Source: CAZEDU01 sp964511185 | GTDB lineage: Bacteria > Myxococcota > Myxococcia > Myxococcales > Myxococcaceae | Direction: 5' to 3' | Assembly (NCBI GenBank): GCA_964511185.1 | Contig: CAZEDU010000077.1 | Location: forward strand, 1 to 24,301 | DNA length: 24,301 nt | Part shown: piece by piece, positions 7,208 to 12,330 of the stretch | Layout: every line of letters begins with the position of its first letter | Position numbering within the stretch: the stretch's first letter is position 1 | Position numbers and translations under genes: made by a program | The notes under the pieces: generated by a model | Database searches by the model: none | Told to the model about the DNA's origin: nothing | What the model saw: the letters and a program-made list of their open reading frames with translations, nothing else

Positions 7208-7224
7208 CGTTTCTACCAGAAACG
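7208..7224. repeat. Perfect hairpin in the cysC-larE intercistronic gap
   Basis: CGTTTCT-ACC-AGAAACG, with seven-base arms and a three-base loop, fills most of the 26 bases between the APS kinase stop and the larE ATG. On the RNA it would end five bases before the larE start codon, where a ribosome site should be. No T-run follows, so a terminator is unlikely; effects on larE translation or on mRNA processing are possible. Confidence 0.6.
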
Positions 7225-7228
7225 ACTT

Positions 7229-7918
7229 TTAGCGTCCCTTTCGCTTGCTGCCGGCGGCCACACGCGCGCTCCGGGCAGCGGGCCGCGCCTGACGCGCACC
7301 TTTTGCGGGTGCCTTGCTCGAGCGCGCCTTCCGCGGCGGCGGGTTGGCCTTCATCTTCTTACCCGTGATGACCTTGAGCTCCTCGGCGGTCACGTACGAG
7401 AGGTCGAGCAGCGCCTGGAAGATCTTCCGGGCGCCCTCTTCCACCGGCTCGAGGTGCGAGTGGAGCGTGACCTCCGGCGAGTGCGGCGGCTCGTACGGCT
7501 CGGTGATGCCGATGAAGTTGGGGATCTCGCCCGCGAGCGCCTTCTTGTAGCGGCCGGTGCTGTCGCGCTGGATGAGCTTGTCGGTCGGGCAGTCGACGTA
7601 GACCTCGAGGTAGCGACCGATGAGGCGGCGGTTCTCCTCACGCGGCGCCTTGTACGGGCTCGTCGCGGCCACCAGCACGGCGACGTTGTTGCGGGAGAGC
7701 AGGTTCGCCACGAACCCCATGCGGCGGATGACCATCGACCGTTCGTCCTTGGTCTCGGTCTCGACGGCCCAGAGGTGGTCGGCGACGTCCTCTTCATTGA
7801 GGATCTCGACCTGGCGCCCGACCTGGCGAAGACGCGCGGCGATGTAGTTCGCCATGGTCGTCTTGCCGGTGCCGAGCATGCCGGTCAGCCAAAGAGTAAA
7901 GCCAGTATTTTGAGCCAT
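7229..7918 (-). CDS. cysC: Adenylyl-sulfate (APS) kinase with a basic C-terminal tail
   Basis: APS kinase phosphorylates adenylyl sulfate at the 3' position to give PAPS, the donor for sulfation and for assimilatory sulfate reduction. The 229-residue protein has a P-loop GMLGTGKTT (13-21), a DERSMVIRRMGFVANLL helix as in CysC (DxxxNIRRxxEVAxLM in the usual enzymes), FIGITEPYEPP near residue 135 (the family has a comparable FTGIDDPYE), and the end of the fold near 180. The P-loop deviates from the common GxSGxGKS, and several family residues differ, so activity should be tested rather than assumed. Residues about 185-229 form an unusual Lys, Arg, Pro and Ala-rich tail absent from short CysC proteins; it may bind nucleic acid or a partner. 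No ATP sulfurylase gene (cysD/cysN or sat) lies in the window. It has its own promoter and is probably cotranscribed with larE. Confidence 0.85.
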   Translation of the reverse strand: MAQNTGFTLWLTGMLGTGKTTMANYIAARLRQVGRQVEILNEEDVADHLWAVETETKDERSMVIRRMGFVANLLSRNNVAVLVAATSPYKAPREENRRLIGRYLEVYVDCPTDKLIQRDSTGRYKKALAGEIPNFIGITEPYEPPHSPEVTLHSHLEPVEEGARKIFQALLDLSYVTAEELKVITGKKMKANPPPRKARSSKAPAKGARQARPAARSARVAAGSKRKGR

Positions 7919-7961
7919 TTAGGTGGACTCCCCGGTCGTTAAGGGCCGAAAAGGACGCCGC

Positions 7962-7990
7962 CTTATAGACGAACGCGGTCTCCTTGACAA
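7962..7990 (-). promoter_or_regulatory. Good sigma-70-type promoter for cysC-larE
   Basis: On the minus strand TTGTCA (7985-7990), a 17-base spacer and TATAAG (7962-7967). Each hexamer matches consensus at five of six positions. The predicted start is about 37 bases before the cysC ATG. It is the best promoter match I noticed in the window, and it makes cysC-larE at least partly independent of the upstream cysteine operon. Confidence 0.7.
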
Positions 7991-8044
7991 ACCAGTCCAG
8001 GAAACGGGTGGCGCCGTGTTCGGTGGTCGTCAGCCCATGGGGCG

Positions 8045-8500
8045 TCAGGCCGAGCGCTTCAATGGCACCAGGCGCTCGGTGAAGTCGTTTTTCTCCCAGC
8101 GGAAGGCCTTGGCCGCGGTGGCCTTCCCCTGGTCGACGGCGACCACCAGGTACTCCACGCCCGGCAGGAGCGGCTCGCCGTCGGGAGCGGCCATGGCGCG
8201 GTCCTCGGCCGAGAAGTAAGCGCCGACGTCGCAGTGGCTGTGGAAGATGGCGCTGACCGCCTCGCCCAGGGCGTCGGCCTCTTGGCTCACGCCCAGCCAC
8301 TCCTTGGGGTCGAAGGAATAGGCCGTGCGTGCGGTGCGCGGGAACTGCTCAGGGGCCACGGCGTGGTACCGGTCGTACGCGTTCTGCATCGGGCGAACGC
8401 GGTGGCCGTTCGGGCCCTTCAGGACGACCCCGCAGCCTTCGTTCGGGTAGGCCGCTTCCAGGTGGGCGAGCACGGGCGTCAAATCGTCGGGGAGGCTCAT
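8045..8500 (-). CDS. mec: JAMM/MPN+ metallopeptidase, Mec-type CysO-cysteine hydrolase
   Basis: In Mycobacterium tuberculosis, Mec is a zinc peptidase that releases cysteine from the C-terminus of the carrier CysO. This 151-residue protein has the full JAMM signature: Glu 21 in PNEGCG, then His 87 and His 89 in FHSHCD and Asp 100, with exactly ten residues between the second His and the Asp, and Ser 97. The usual Pro after HSH is Cys. The ATG at 8498-8500 overlaps the last codons of cysM in an ATGA junction, so the two are translationally coupled; upstream in-frame extensions are antisense or shadow sequence. It is the last gene of the six-gene cysteine operon, next to the CysO and CysM genes, which supports the substrate assignment. 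Direct removal of a C-terminal residue from the carrier is a second possible job (see the CysO entry). Confidence 0.9.
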   Translation of the reverse strand: MSLPDDLTPVLAHLEAAYPNEGCGVVLKGPNGHRVRPMQNAYDRYHAVAPEQFPRTARTAYSFDPKEWLGVSQEADALGEAVSAIFHSHCDVGAYFSAEDRAMAAPDGEPLLPGVEYLVVAVDQGKATAAKAFRWEKNDFTERLVPLKRSA

Positions 8501-9417
8501 GTGGATTTCCTCGGCGGCGGCGGCTCGAAGTATCGGTCGGCCCGGTCGCAGAAGATCGTGACGATGACGCCCTTCTCTTTGCGCGCGCGCAGCCGGCGCG
8601 CGATGGCGAGCGCGCCGGCCATCGCCGCGCCGGACGAGTGGCCCACCAGGATGCCGCGGGCGGCGAGCTGCTCGGTGACGTCCCATCCCTCGTCGGTCGA
8701 GATGGCGAGCGTCTCGTCGAAGCCGTTCGGGTCGTAGATGGCCGGGACGATGGACGACGCGATGTGCTTGAGGCCCTCGAGGCCGTGCATCGGCTCGAGC
8801 GGCTCGACCGCGATGATCTGGACGTCGGGGTTGAGCTCGCGCAGCCGGCGGCCGGTGCCCATGACCGTGCCGCTCGTGCCAAGCCCCGCCACGAAGTGCG
8901 TCACCCTGCCCTTCGTCTGCTCCCAGATCTCCGGCGCGGTGGTCAGGTAGTGGGCGCGCGGGTTCGAGGGGTTCGAGTACTGGTCCGGGTAGAAGTACTG
9001 ATCCGGCGAGCGCTCGACCAGCTCGCGGACCTTGCGGATGGCGCCGTCCGAGCCGTCCATCGGATCGGAGTAGATGATCTCCGCGCCGAACGTGGTCGTG
9101 ATGCGCTTGCGCGCGGCGCTCACGTTGGAGGGCATCACCAGCGCGACTTTGTAGCCGAGCGCGGGGCCGAGCCAGCTGTAGGCGATGCCGGTGTTGCCGC
9201 TCGTCGAGTCGATGAGCGTCTGACCGGGGCGCAGCCGCCCGCTCGCCTGCGCGTCGCGGAGCATCTGCAGCACCGGCCGATCCTTCACGCTCCCGCCCGG
9301 GTTGAAGAACTCGAGCTTCGCGTAGAGCTCGACCTCGCCCAGCGGCTCGCCCAGGCCATCGAGGCGCAAGAGCGGCGTGTTGCCCACGAGCTGGTCGATG
9401 GTGCGGAGCGCGCGCAT
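8497..9417 (-). CDS. cysM: CysM-type cysteine synthase acting on CysO thiocarboxylate
   Basis: A fold-type II PLP enzyme of 306 residues. Lys 45 in FNPGGSVKDRP is the Schiff-base lysine, STSGNTG (71-77) binds the substrate, GLGTSGT (178-184) binds the PLP phosphate and SSG near 261-263 contacts the pyridine ring. In mycobacteria the CysM that partners CysO uses O-phosphoserine and the thiocarboxylated carrier instead of free sulfide. The segment around GLEGLKHIASSIVP aligns with the mycobacterial loop that carries Arg 220, the phosphoserine-selective residue; here the aligned residue appears to be Lys 217, also positive. That alignment was made by eye and the substrate is inferred from it and from the neighbours. 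The start ATG at 9415-9417 lies four bases after the stop of the shortened E1 gene, and the stop overlaps the mec start. The ordinary alternative is a sulfide-dependent cysteine or cystathionine beta-synthase, but the operon argues against it. Confidence 0.92.
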   Translation of the reverse strand: MRALRTIDQLVGNTPLLRLDGLGEPLGEVELYAKLEFFNPGGSVKDRPVLQMLRDAQASGRLRPGQTLIDSTSGNTGIAYSWLGPALGYKVALVMPSNVSAARKRITTTFGAEIIYSDPMDGSDGAIRKVRELVERSPDQYFYPDQYSNPSNPRAHYLTTAPEIWEQTKGRVTHFVAGLGTSGTVMGTGRRLRELNPDVQIIAVEPLEPMHGLEGLKHIASSIVPAIYDPNGFDETLAISTDEGWDVTEQLAARGILVGHSSGAAMAGALAIARRLRARKEKGVIVTIFCDRADRYFEPPPPRKST

Positions 9418-9421
9418 TGGG

Positions 9422-9952
9422 TTAGTCCGCGTGCGAAGCGCAACGGGTGATCGGCGCTGGATCGATGAGCGCCGGCGGGCGGAGCCGATACGCGCGCACG
9501 TCTTGAAGCGCGCCGAGGAGCACCCGCTGCGCGACGAGCGCCGCGGTGCTGCCGACGAAGAGCGCGAACGGCTCGGCCACGTTCGAGAGCCCTCCGACGG
9601 ACTCGCGAAAGCAGTCGGCGCAGGCGTCGGGCGCTCGAACGACGAGGCGCGCTTCGTCGCCGGCGCCTCCCCACGCGAGCCAGGGCCCCGTCCCGTGCCA
9701 GGCCGTCGAGGCGGGGCCCAGGGCAATGGTTGGCGCTTCAGGATCAGGGGACAGTCCCCGTTGGGGACTGTCCCCAAGCGTTTGGCAGCCGGAGGCCTCC
9801 AGGAAGTCGGCGGCCGTGGCACCCACGGGGCCCGCGTCGCACACGAGGACTTTCGCGTCGAGCAGGCGCCGCTGACCGGCGCCGCCCACTTCCTTCAGGA
9901 GGATCTGCCGGGAGTAGCGAAGGATCTGCTCCTCGCTGAGCGCGGCCGCCAT
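9422..9952 (-). CDS. Shortened, probably inactive E1 (MoeB/ThiF)-like protein
   Basis: The N-terminus, LSEEQILRYSRQILLKEVGGAGQRRLLDAKVLV, is that of the MoeB/ThiF/HesA E1-like family. The nucleotide loop GxGGxG is altered to DAGPVGATA. The whole middle of the fold is then missing: the Asp pair after the second strand, the NLxRQ adenylate motif, the lysine and the DGTD motif of the neighbouring E1. The frame resumes at a Cys-X2-Cys (DACADCF) corresponding to the first zinc knuckle of the E1, and the second CxxC is reduced to a single Cys. The 176 residues compare with about 240-250 for a complete E1 domain. Between the halves lies a perfect nested DNA palindrome (9747-9775) that encodes LGDSPQRGLSP. 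The frame is open and sits in a tight operon, four bases from each neighbour, so it is kept as a gene. Activation of CysO by it alone is unlikely; a scaffold or dimer-partner role or a decaying copy are the options. Confidence 0.72.
   Translation of the reverse strand: MAAALSEEQILRYSRQILLKEVGGAGQRRLLDAKVLVCDAGPVGATAADFLEASGCQTLGDSPQRGLSPDPEAPTIALGPASTAWHGTGPWLAWGGAGDEARLVVRAPDACADCFRESVGGLSNVAEPFALFVGSTAALVAQRVLLGALQDVRAYRLRPPALIDPAPITRCASHAD
9747..9775. repeat. Nested perfect palindrome (REP-like), 13-bp arms, 3-base loop
   Basis: GGGGACAGTCCCC, then GTT, then GGGGACTGTCCCC. The two 13-base arms are exact reverse complements, and each arm is itself a palindrome of six bases on either side of a central base. 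It can therefore form one long hairpin or two small ones (a cruciform). The G+C-rich sequence differs in texture from coding DNA, yet the E1-like frame stays open through it. Sequences of this kind occur as dispersed palindromic repeats in some proteobacterial and myxobacterial genomes, often next to REP-associated transposases; that link is from memory and no transposase is visible here. Confidence 0.85.
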
Positions 9953-9956
9953 CGCC

Positions 9957-10232
9957 TCAGGCACCGCCCGCGATCGCCGGGATGATGCTGATGCGATCGC
10001 CCTCCGCCACCGGCGTCTCCAACGCGCTCAAGAAGCGGATGTCCTCGTCGTTGTGGAAGATGTTCACGTAGCGCTTCACCCCGCCCTTGTCGTCGAACAG
10101 GCGGGCGCCGATGCCCGGGTACGCCTTCTCCAGGTTTCGCAACACCTCGCCGACCGTCGCGCCCGCGGACGTCACCTCGTCCTTGTTCTGGGTGTAGCTG
10201 CGCAGCGGCGTTGGAATTCGAACCACGGGCAT
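9957..10232 (-). CDS. cysO: CysO-type ubiquitin-like sulfur carrier protein
   Basis: A 91-residue beta-grasp carrier. It reads MPVVRIPTPLRSYTQNKDEV, then an LEKAYPGIGARLFDD region, RYVNIFHNDEDIRF and EGDRISIIPAIAGGA. It matches the layout of mycobacterial CysO closely, including VNIY/VNIF-NDEDxRF and the IxPAxAGG end. In that pathway the C-terminal Gly is adenylated, converted to a thiocarboxylate and used as the sulfur donor by CysM. The tail here is Gly-Gly-Ala, one residue longer than the usual Gly-Gly. I chose the ATG at 10230-10232: AGGAG sits eight bases upstream, whereas the GTG at 10238 is only two bases from that site. The gene starts two bases after the E1-TusA stop and ends four bases before the shortened E1 start. 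It is small but certain, and defines the operon. Confidence 0.95.
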   Translation of the reverse strand: MPVVRIPTPLRSYTQNKDEVTSAGATVGEVLRNLEKAYPGIGARLFDDKGGVKRYVNIFHNDEDIRFLSALETPVAEGDRISIIPAIAGGA

Positions 10233-10234
10233 CG

Positions 10235-11116
10235 TCACGGCTCCTTGGAAGGCAGGGTGGAAAGCGCGGCCTTGCGAATCAAGACTCGGGTCAGCTCACC
10301 GTCTTCGGCGACGAGAAGCACTTCGTGTCCTTCTTCTCGCGCGCTCCGGGGAATGTTTTTGCGTGCCTCGGGGCCGCGAAGCAAGACTTCCAGCACGCTG
10401 CCGGGCGACATCGCCTCGAGGCGCAGCTTGGTGCGCACGTAGGTCATTGGGCAGACCTCGCGGGTGACGTCGAGCGGGGCGCAGGTCGGGCAGTCGGGCG
10501 CCGGCCGGATCCGAACGGTCCGCCCCGAGAGCTTGAGCCCGTCGATGACGTGAAGCTCCCCCGGCCTTCCTGCGCAGGCGAGCTGGGCCTGGAGCGCTCC
10601 GACCATGCCCGCAACGGAGCCCATCACCCCGGCCTGCGCGCAGCTGGGCGCGCCTTGGGCGGCGGACTCCTCGAACAAGCAGCGAAGGCACGGGCCGCCC
10701 CGCTCGATGCGCATCGCCTGGCCGGCCCAGCGCAGGACGCCGCCGTAGATGAGGGGGATGCCCGTTCGAACCGCCGCGTCTGACATCAGGAGCTTGGTGG
10801 CGGGCGCGTCGGTGCCGTCGATGACCACCTCGTGCGCATGAAAGAGCGCGTCGGCGTTCGCGGCGTCGAGCCGCCTCAGGTGCGTCTCGACGACCAGGCT
10901 CGAGAAGAGCGCGCGCAGCCGCTCGGCCGCGCTCTCGACTTTGGGGCGCCCGAGGTCCTCGGCGCGGTGCAGGAGCTGCCGGTGAAGATTGGTCAGCTCC
11001 ACCCGATCCGGATCGATGAGCGTCAGCCGCCGCACGCCGCTCCGGGCGAGGCCGAGCGCCGCCGGGCACCCCAACCCTCCCATCCCGACGATGAGCGCGC
11101 TCCGAGGCGCGTTCAT
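10235..11116 (-). CDS. E1-like sulfur-carrier adenylyltransferase fused to a TusA-family domain
   Basis: Residues 1-215 are a complete MoeB/ThiF-type E1: GMGGLG (11-16), Asp 35 and Asp 37 (LIDPD), NLHRQ (43-47), DGTD near 100-103, and four zinc cysteines at 143, 146, 209 and 212 (PCLRC, CPTC). Residues about 218-285 are a TusA/SirA-like domain that begins REVCPMTYVRTKLRLEAM, with Cys 222 in the family's Cys-Pro position and a GSVLEVLL strand. E1 enzymes adenylate the Gly-Gly tail of the carrier; TusA passes a persulfide from its Cys. The fusion therefore unites activation and sulfur delivery for CysO, as the MoeB-rhodanese protein MoeZ does in mycobacteria. That role is inferred. The ATG at 11114-11116 overlaps the upstream stop (ATGA). 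The very long upstream open frame is a shadow. Confidence 0.9.
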   Translation of the reverse strand: MNAPRSALIVGMGGLGCPAALGLARSGVRRLTLIDPDRVELTNLHRQLLHRAEDLGRPKVESAAERLRALFSSLVVETHLRRLDAANADALFHAHEVVIDGTDAPATKLLMSDAAVRTGIPLIYGGVLRWAGQAMRIERGGPCLRCLFEESAAQGAPSCAQAGVMGSVAGMVGALQAQLACAGRPGELHVIDGLKLSGRTVRIRPAPDCPTCAPLDVTREVCPMTYVRTKLRLEAMSPGSVLEVLLRGPEARKNIPRSAREEGHEVLLVAEDGELTRVLIRKAALSTLPSKEP

Positions 11117-11979
11117 GGCGCCTGCTCCGCGACCGAGAAGGAGCGCTCCCCCGTGTCGGGGATCCAAGCGACCACCCAGCCTGTCTCCTCGCCCCGCCCG
11201 TCGAGCGCCGCCTTCACCGCCGCCGCGCCCGCGGGCCCCACCAGGATTCCCTCCTCGCGCGCCAGCCGGCCGCGCATCGCCCACGCGTCGGCGTTCGACA
11301 CGACGACCGTCCGCTGCGCCGAGCCCGCCCCAGGCAGCGCGTCCACCGCCCCCACGCCCCTCCAGCCCTCGGCAGGCGGGCGAACCACGGTGGTGGTGAA
11401 CGTGGGCGCGGAGGCTTCCGCGACGCCGGCCATCGGCTCGGGGAACACGACCCTCCGGAGCGGCTCCCCGCGCAGCTGCTCCATCAGCTCGCCCACCGCA
11501 TCCGCGCGGTGCAGCGCGACGAGCGCCTCGGCGTCGAGCGCGTCGATGCAGTACGAGCGGCCGACCGTGCCCGCGATCTGCCGTGCGCGCGCCACGAGCG
11601 CGTCCCGGCCCCCCTGGCCGTTGACCCGCTCCAGCTTGGCGCCGTACGCCGCGAGCAGCGCCTGGCGCTCCCACGACGCCGACTCCGGCAGCACCGCCAC
11701 GAAGGCGAGGCCCTCCTGCCGGCAGCGCAGCGCGAGCCCGAACGACGCGTCGCCCACCCCCAGGTCGATGACCGTGGTCCCCTTCTCGAGCCGCCCTTCC
11801 TGGCGCGCCTTCGCCCAAAGCCAGCGGGCGGTGCGGTCGCCCCACGTCCCGTTGGGAGAGAACGACTCGAGCTTCACCGCCAGCCGGGTGTGGGGGCTCG
11901 GGTGCAGCCGGTGGAGCGCCACGAGCGGAGTCGAGCCAGTCGCGTCGAGGAGGTCGTCGATGGGTGCGGGGGCAGACAT
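11113..11979 (-). CDS. Cysteine-synthase-like pseudoenzyme lacking the PLP lysine
   Basis: This 288-residue protein follows the CysK/CysM fold from start (STPLVALHRLHP) to end (WIPDTGERSFS, the counterpart of the family's PDSGERYLS). Aligned without gaps to the operon's own CysM, KLEFFNPGGSVKDR becomes KLESFSPNGTWGDR: the lysine that forms the Schiff base with PLP is Gly 47. The substrate loop STSGNTG becomes DLGVGDASFG, and the phosphate-binding GxGTSGT is absent. The PLP ring-contact region survives only as GPAGAAAV. The family's chemistry is therefore lost. Codon use and composition match the neighbours, the frame is intact, and the ATGA overlap with the E1-TusA gene suggests it is translated. 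It heads the operon and is divergent from a lipoprotein gene 46 bases away. Possible roles are subunit partner, scaffold or sensor; none is shown by the sequence. Confidence 0.82.
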   Translation of the reverse strand: MSAPAPIDDLLDATGSTPLVALHRLHPSPHTRLAVKLESFSPNGTWGDRTARWLWAKARQEGRLEKGTTVIDLGVGDASFGLALRCRQEGLAFVAVLPESASWERQALLAAYGAKLERVNGQGGRDALVARARQIAGTVGRSYCIDALDAEALVALHRADAVGELMEQLRGEPLRRVVFPEPMAGVAEASAPTFTTTVVRPPAEGWRGVGAVDALPGAGSAQRTVVVSNADAWAMRGRLAREEGILVGPAGAAAVKAALDGRGEETGWVVAWIPDTGERSFSVAEQAP

Positions 11980-12025
11980 GACGGCGCTCGGTACATACCA
12001 CGCCGATCATTGGCATGATGGCGCG

Positions 12026-12295
12026 GTGCTTCGACGAAGCCTTCTCTGGCTGCTCCTGGTGGGGCTCGCAGGTTGCCCGCGCTCCCGGCCCACGTCCCCC
12101 GATGCAGGGGGGTCGGAGGCCGCTTGCGTGGACGCGTGGCTCGAAGGCCGCGGCCTCGATCCGTTCGGCGCGCCGCAAGGCACCGTCTACGCCGGCGGCA
12201 CGCCGCTGATGAACGAGGCGACCGGCGAGCTGGCGGATCGGCTGGAGTACGTCTACGCCCGCCATCCCGAGGCGCGGGCGGCTTGCCACCGCTGA
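12026..12295 (+). CDS. Small putative lipoprotein, 89 aa
   Basis: From the GTG at 12026 the protein reads MLRRSLLWLLLVGLAGC: two arginines, a hydrophobic helix and a perfect lipobox LAGC with Cys 17 as the lipidated residue. After the cleavage point come a short Pro/Ser-rich linker and about 55 residues with two more cysteines (EAACVDAW near the linker and AACHR at the end), which may form a disulfide. No family was recognised. Its fold may be small and helical (ATGELADRLEYVYARHP). A longer frame open upstream runs antisense through the cysteine operon and is rejected. The ribosome site is weak. It lies 35 bases before the histidine kinase gene in the same orientation and may be cotranscribed with it, perhaps as a periplasmic input; that is inference. 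It starts 46 bases from the divergent pseudo-synthase gene, where a small dyad (ATCAT-TGGC-ATGAT, 12006-12019) sits. Confidence 0.7.
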   Translation: MLRRSLLWLLLVGLAGCPRSRPTSPDAGGSEAACVDAWLEGRGLDPFGAPQGTVYAGGTPLMNEATGELADRLEYVYARHPEARAACHR

Positions 12296-12309
12296 TGCCA
12301 GGGGCCGAT

Positions 12310-12330
12310 GGGCTCACGTAGAATGAGCCC
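12310..12330. repeat. Perfect dyad GGGCTCA-N7-TGAGCCC abutting the kinase start codon
   Basis: Seven-base arms at 12310-12316 and 12324-12330 with a seven-base spacer; the last base directly precedes the GTG at 12331. In RNA it would form a hairpin over the place where the ribosome site should be, and no Shine-Dalgarno sequence is visible. In DNA it has the shape of an operator. No poly-T follows. Confidence 0.6.

Noticed and set aside
9747..9775. Reading the palindrome as an intrinsic terminator
   Set aside because: It lies within an open frame in the middle of a coupled operon, with no T-run on either strand; cysM and mec downstream would be cut off.
9953..9964. GTG at 9964 as the start of the shortened E1
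   Set aside because: It overlaps the cysO stop region and adds only four residues; the ATG at 9952 gives the family's MAxxLSxEQ-like start.
11117..12289. 391-codon upstream extension of the E1-TusA frame
   Set aside because: It overlaps the pseudo-synthase gene in another frame and has shadow composition. The E1 start at 11116 fits the family and the ATGA overlap.
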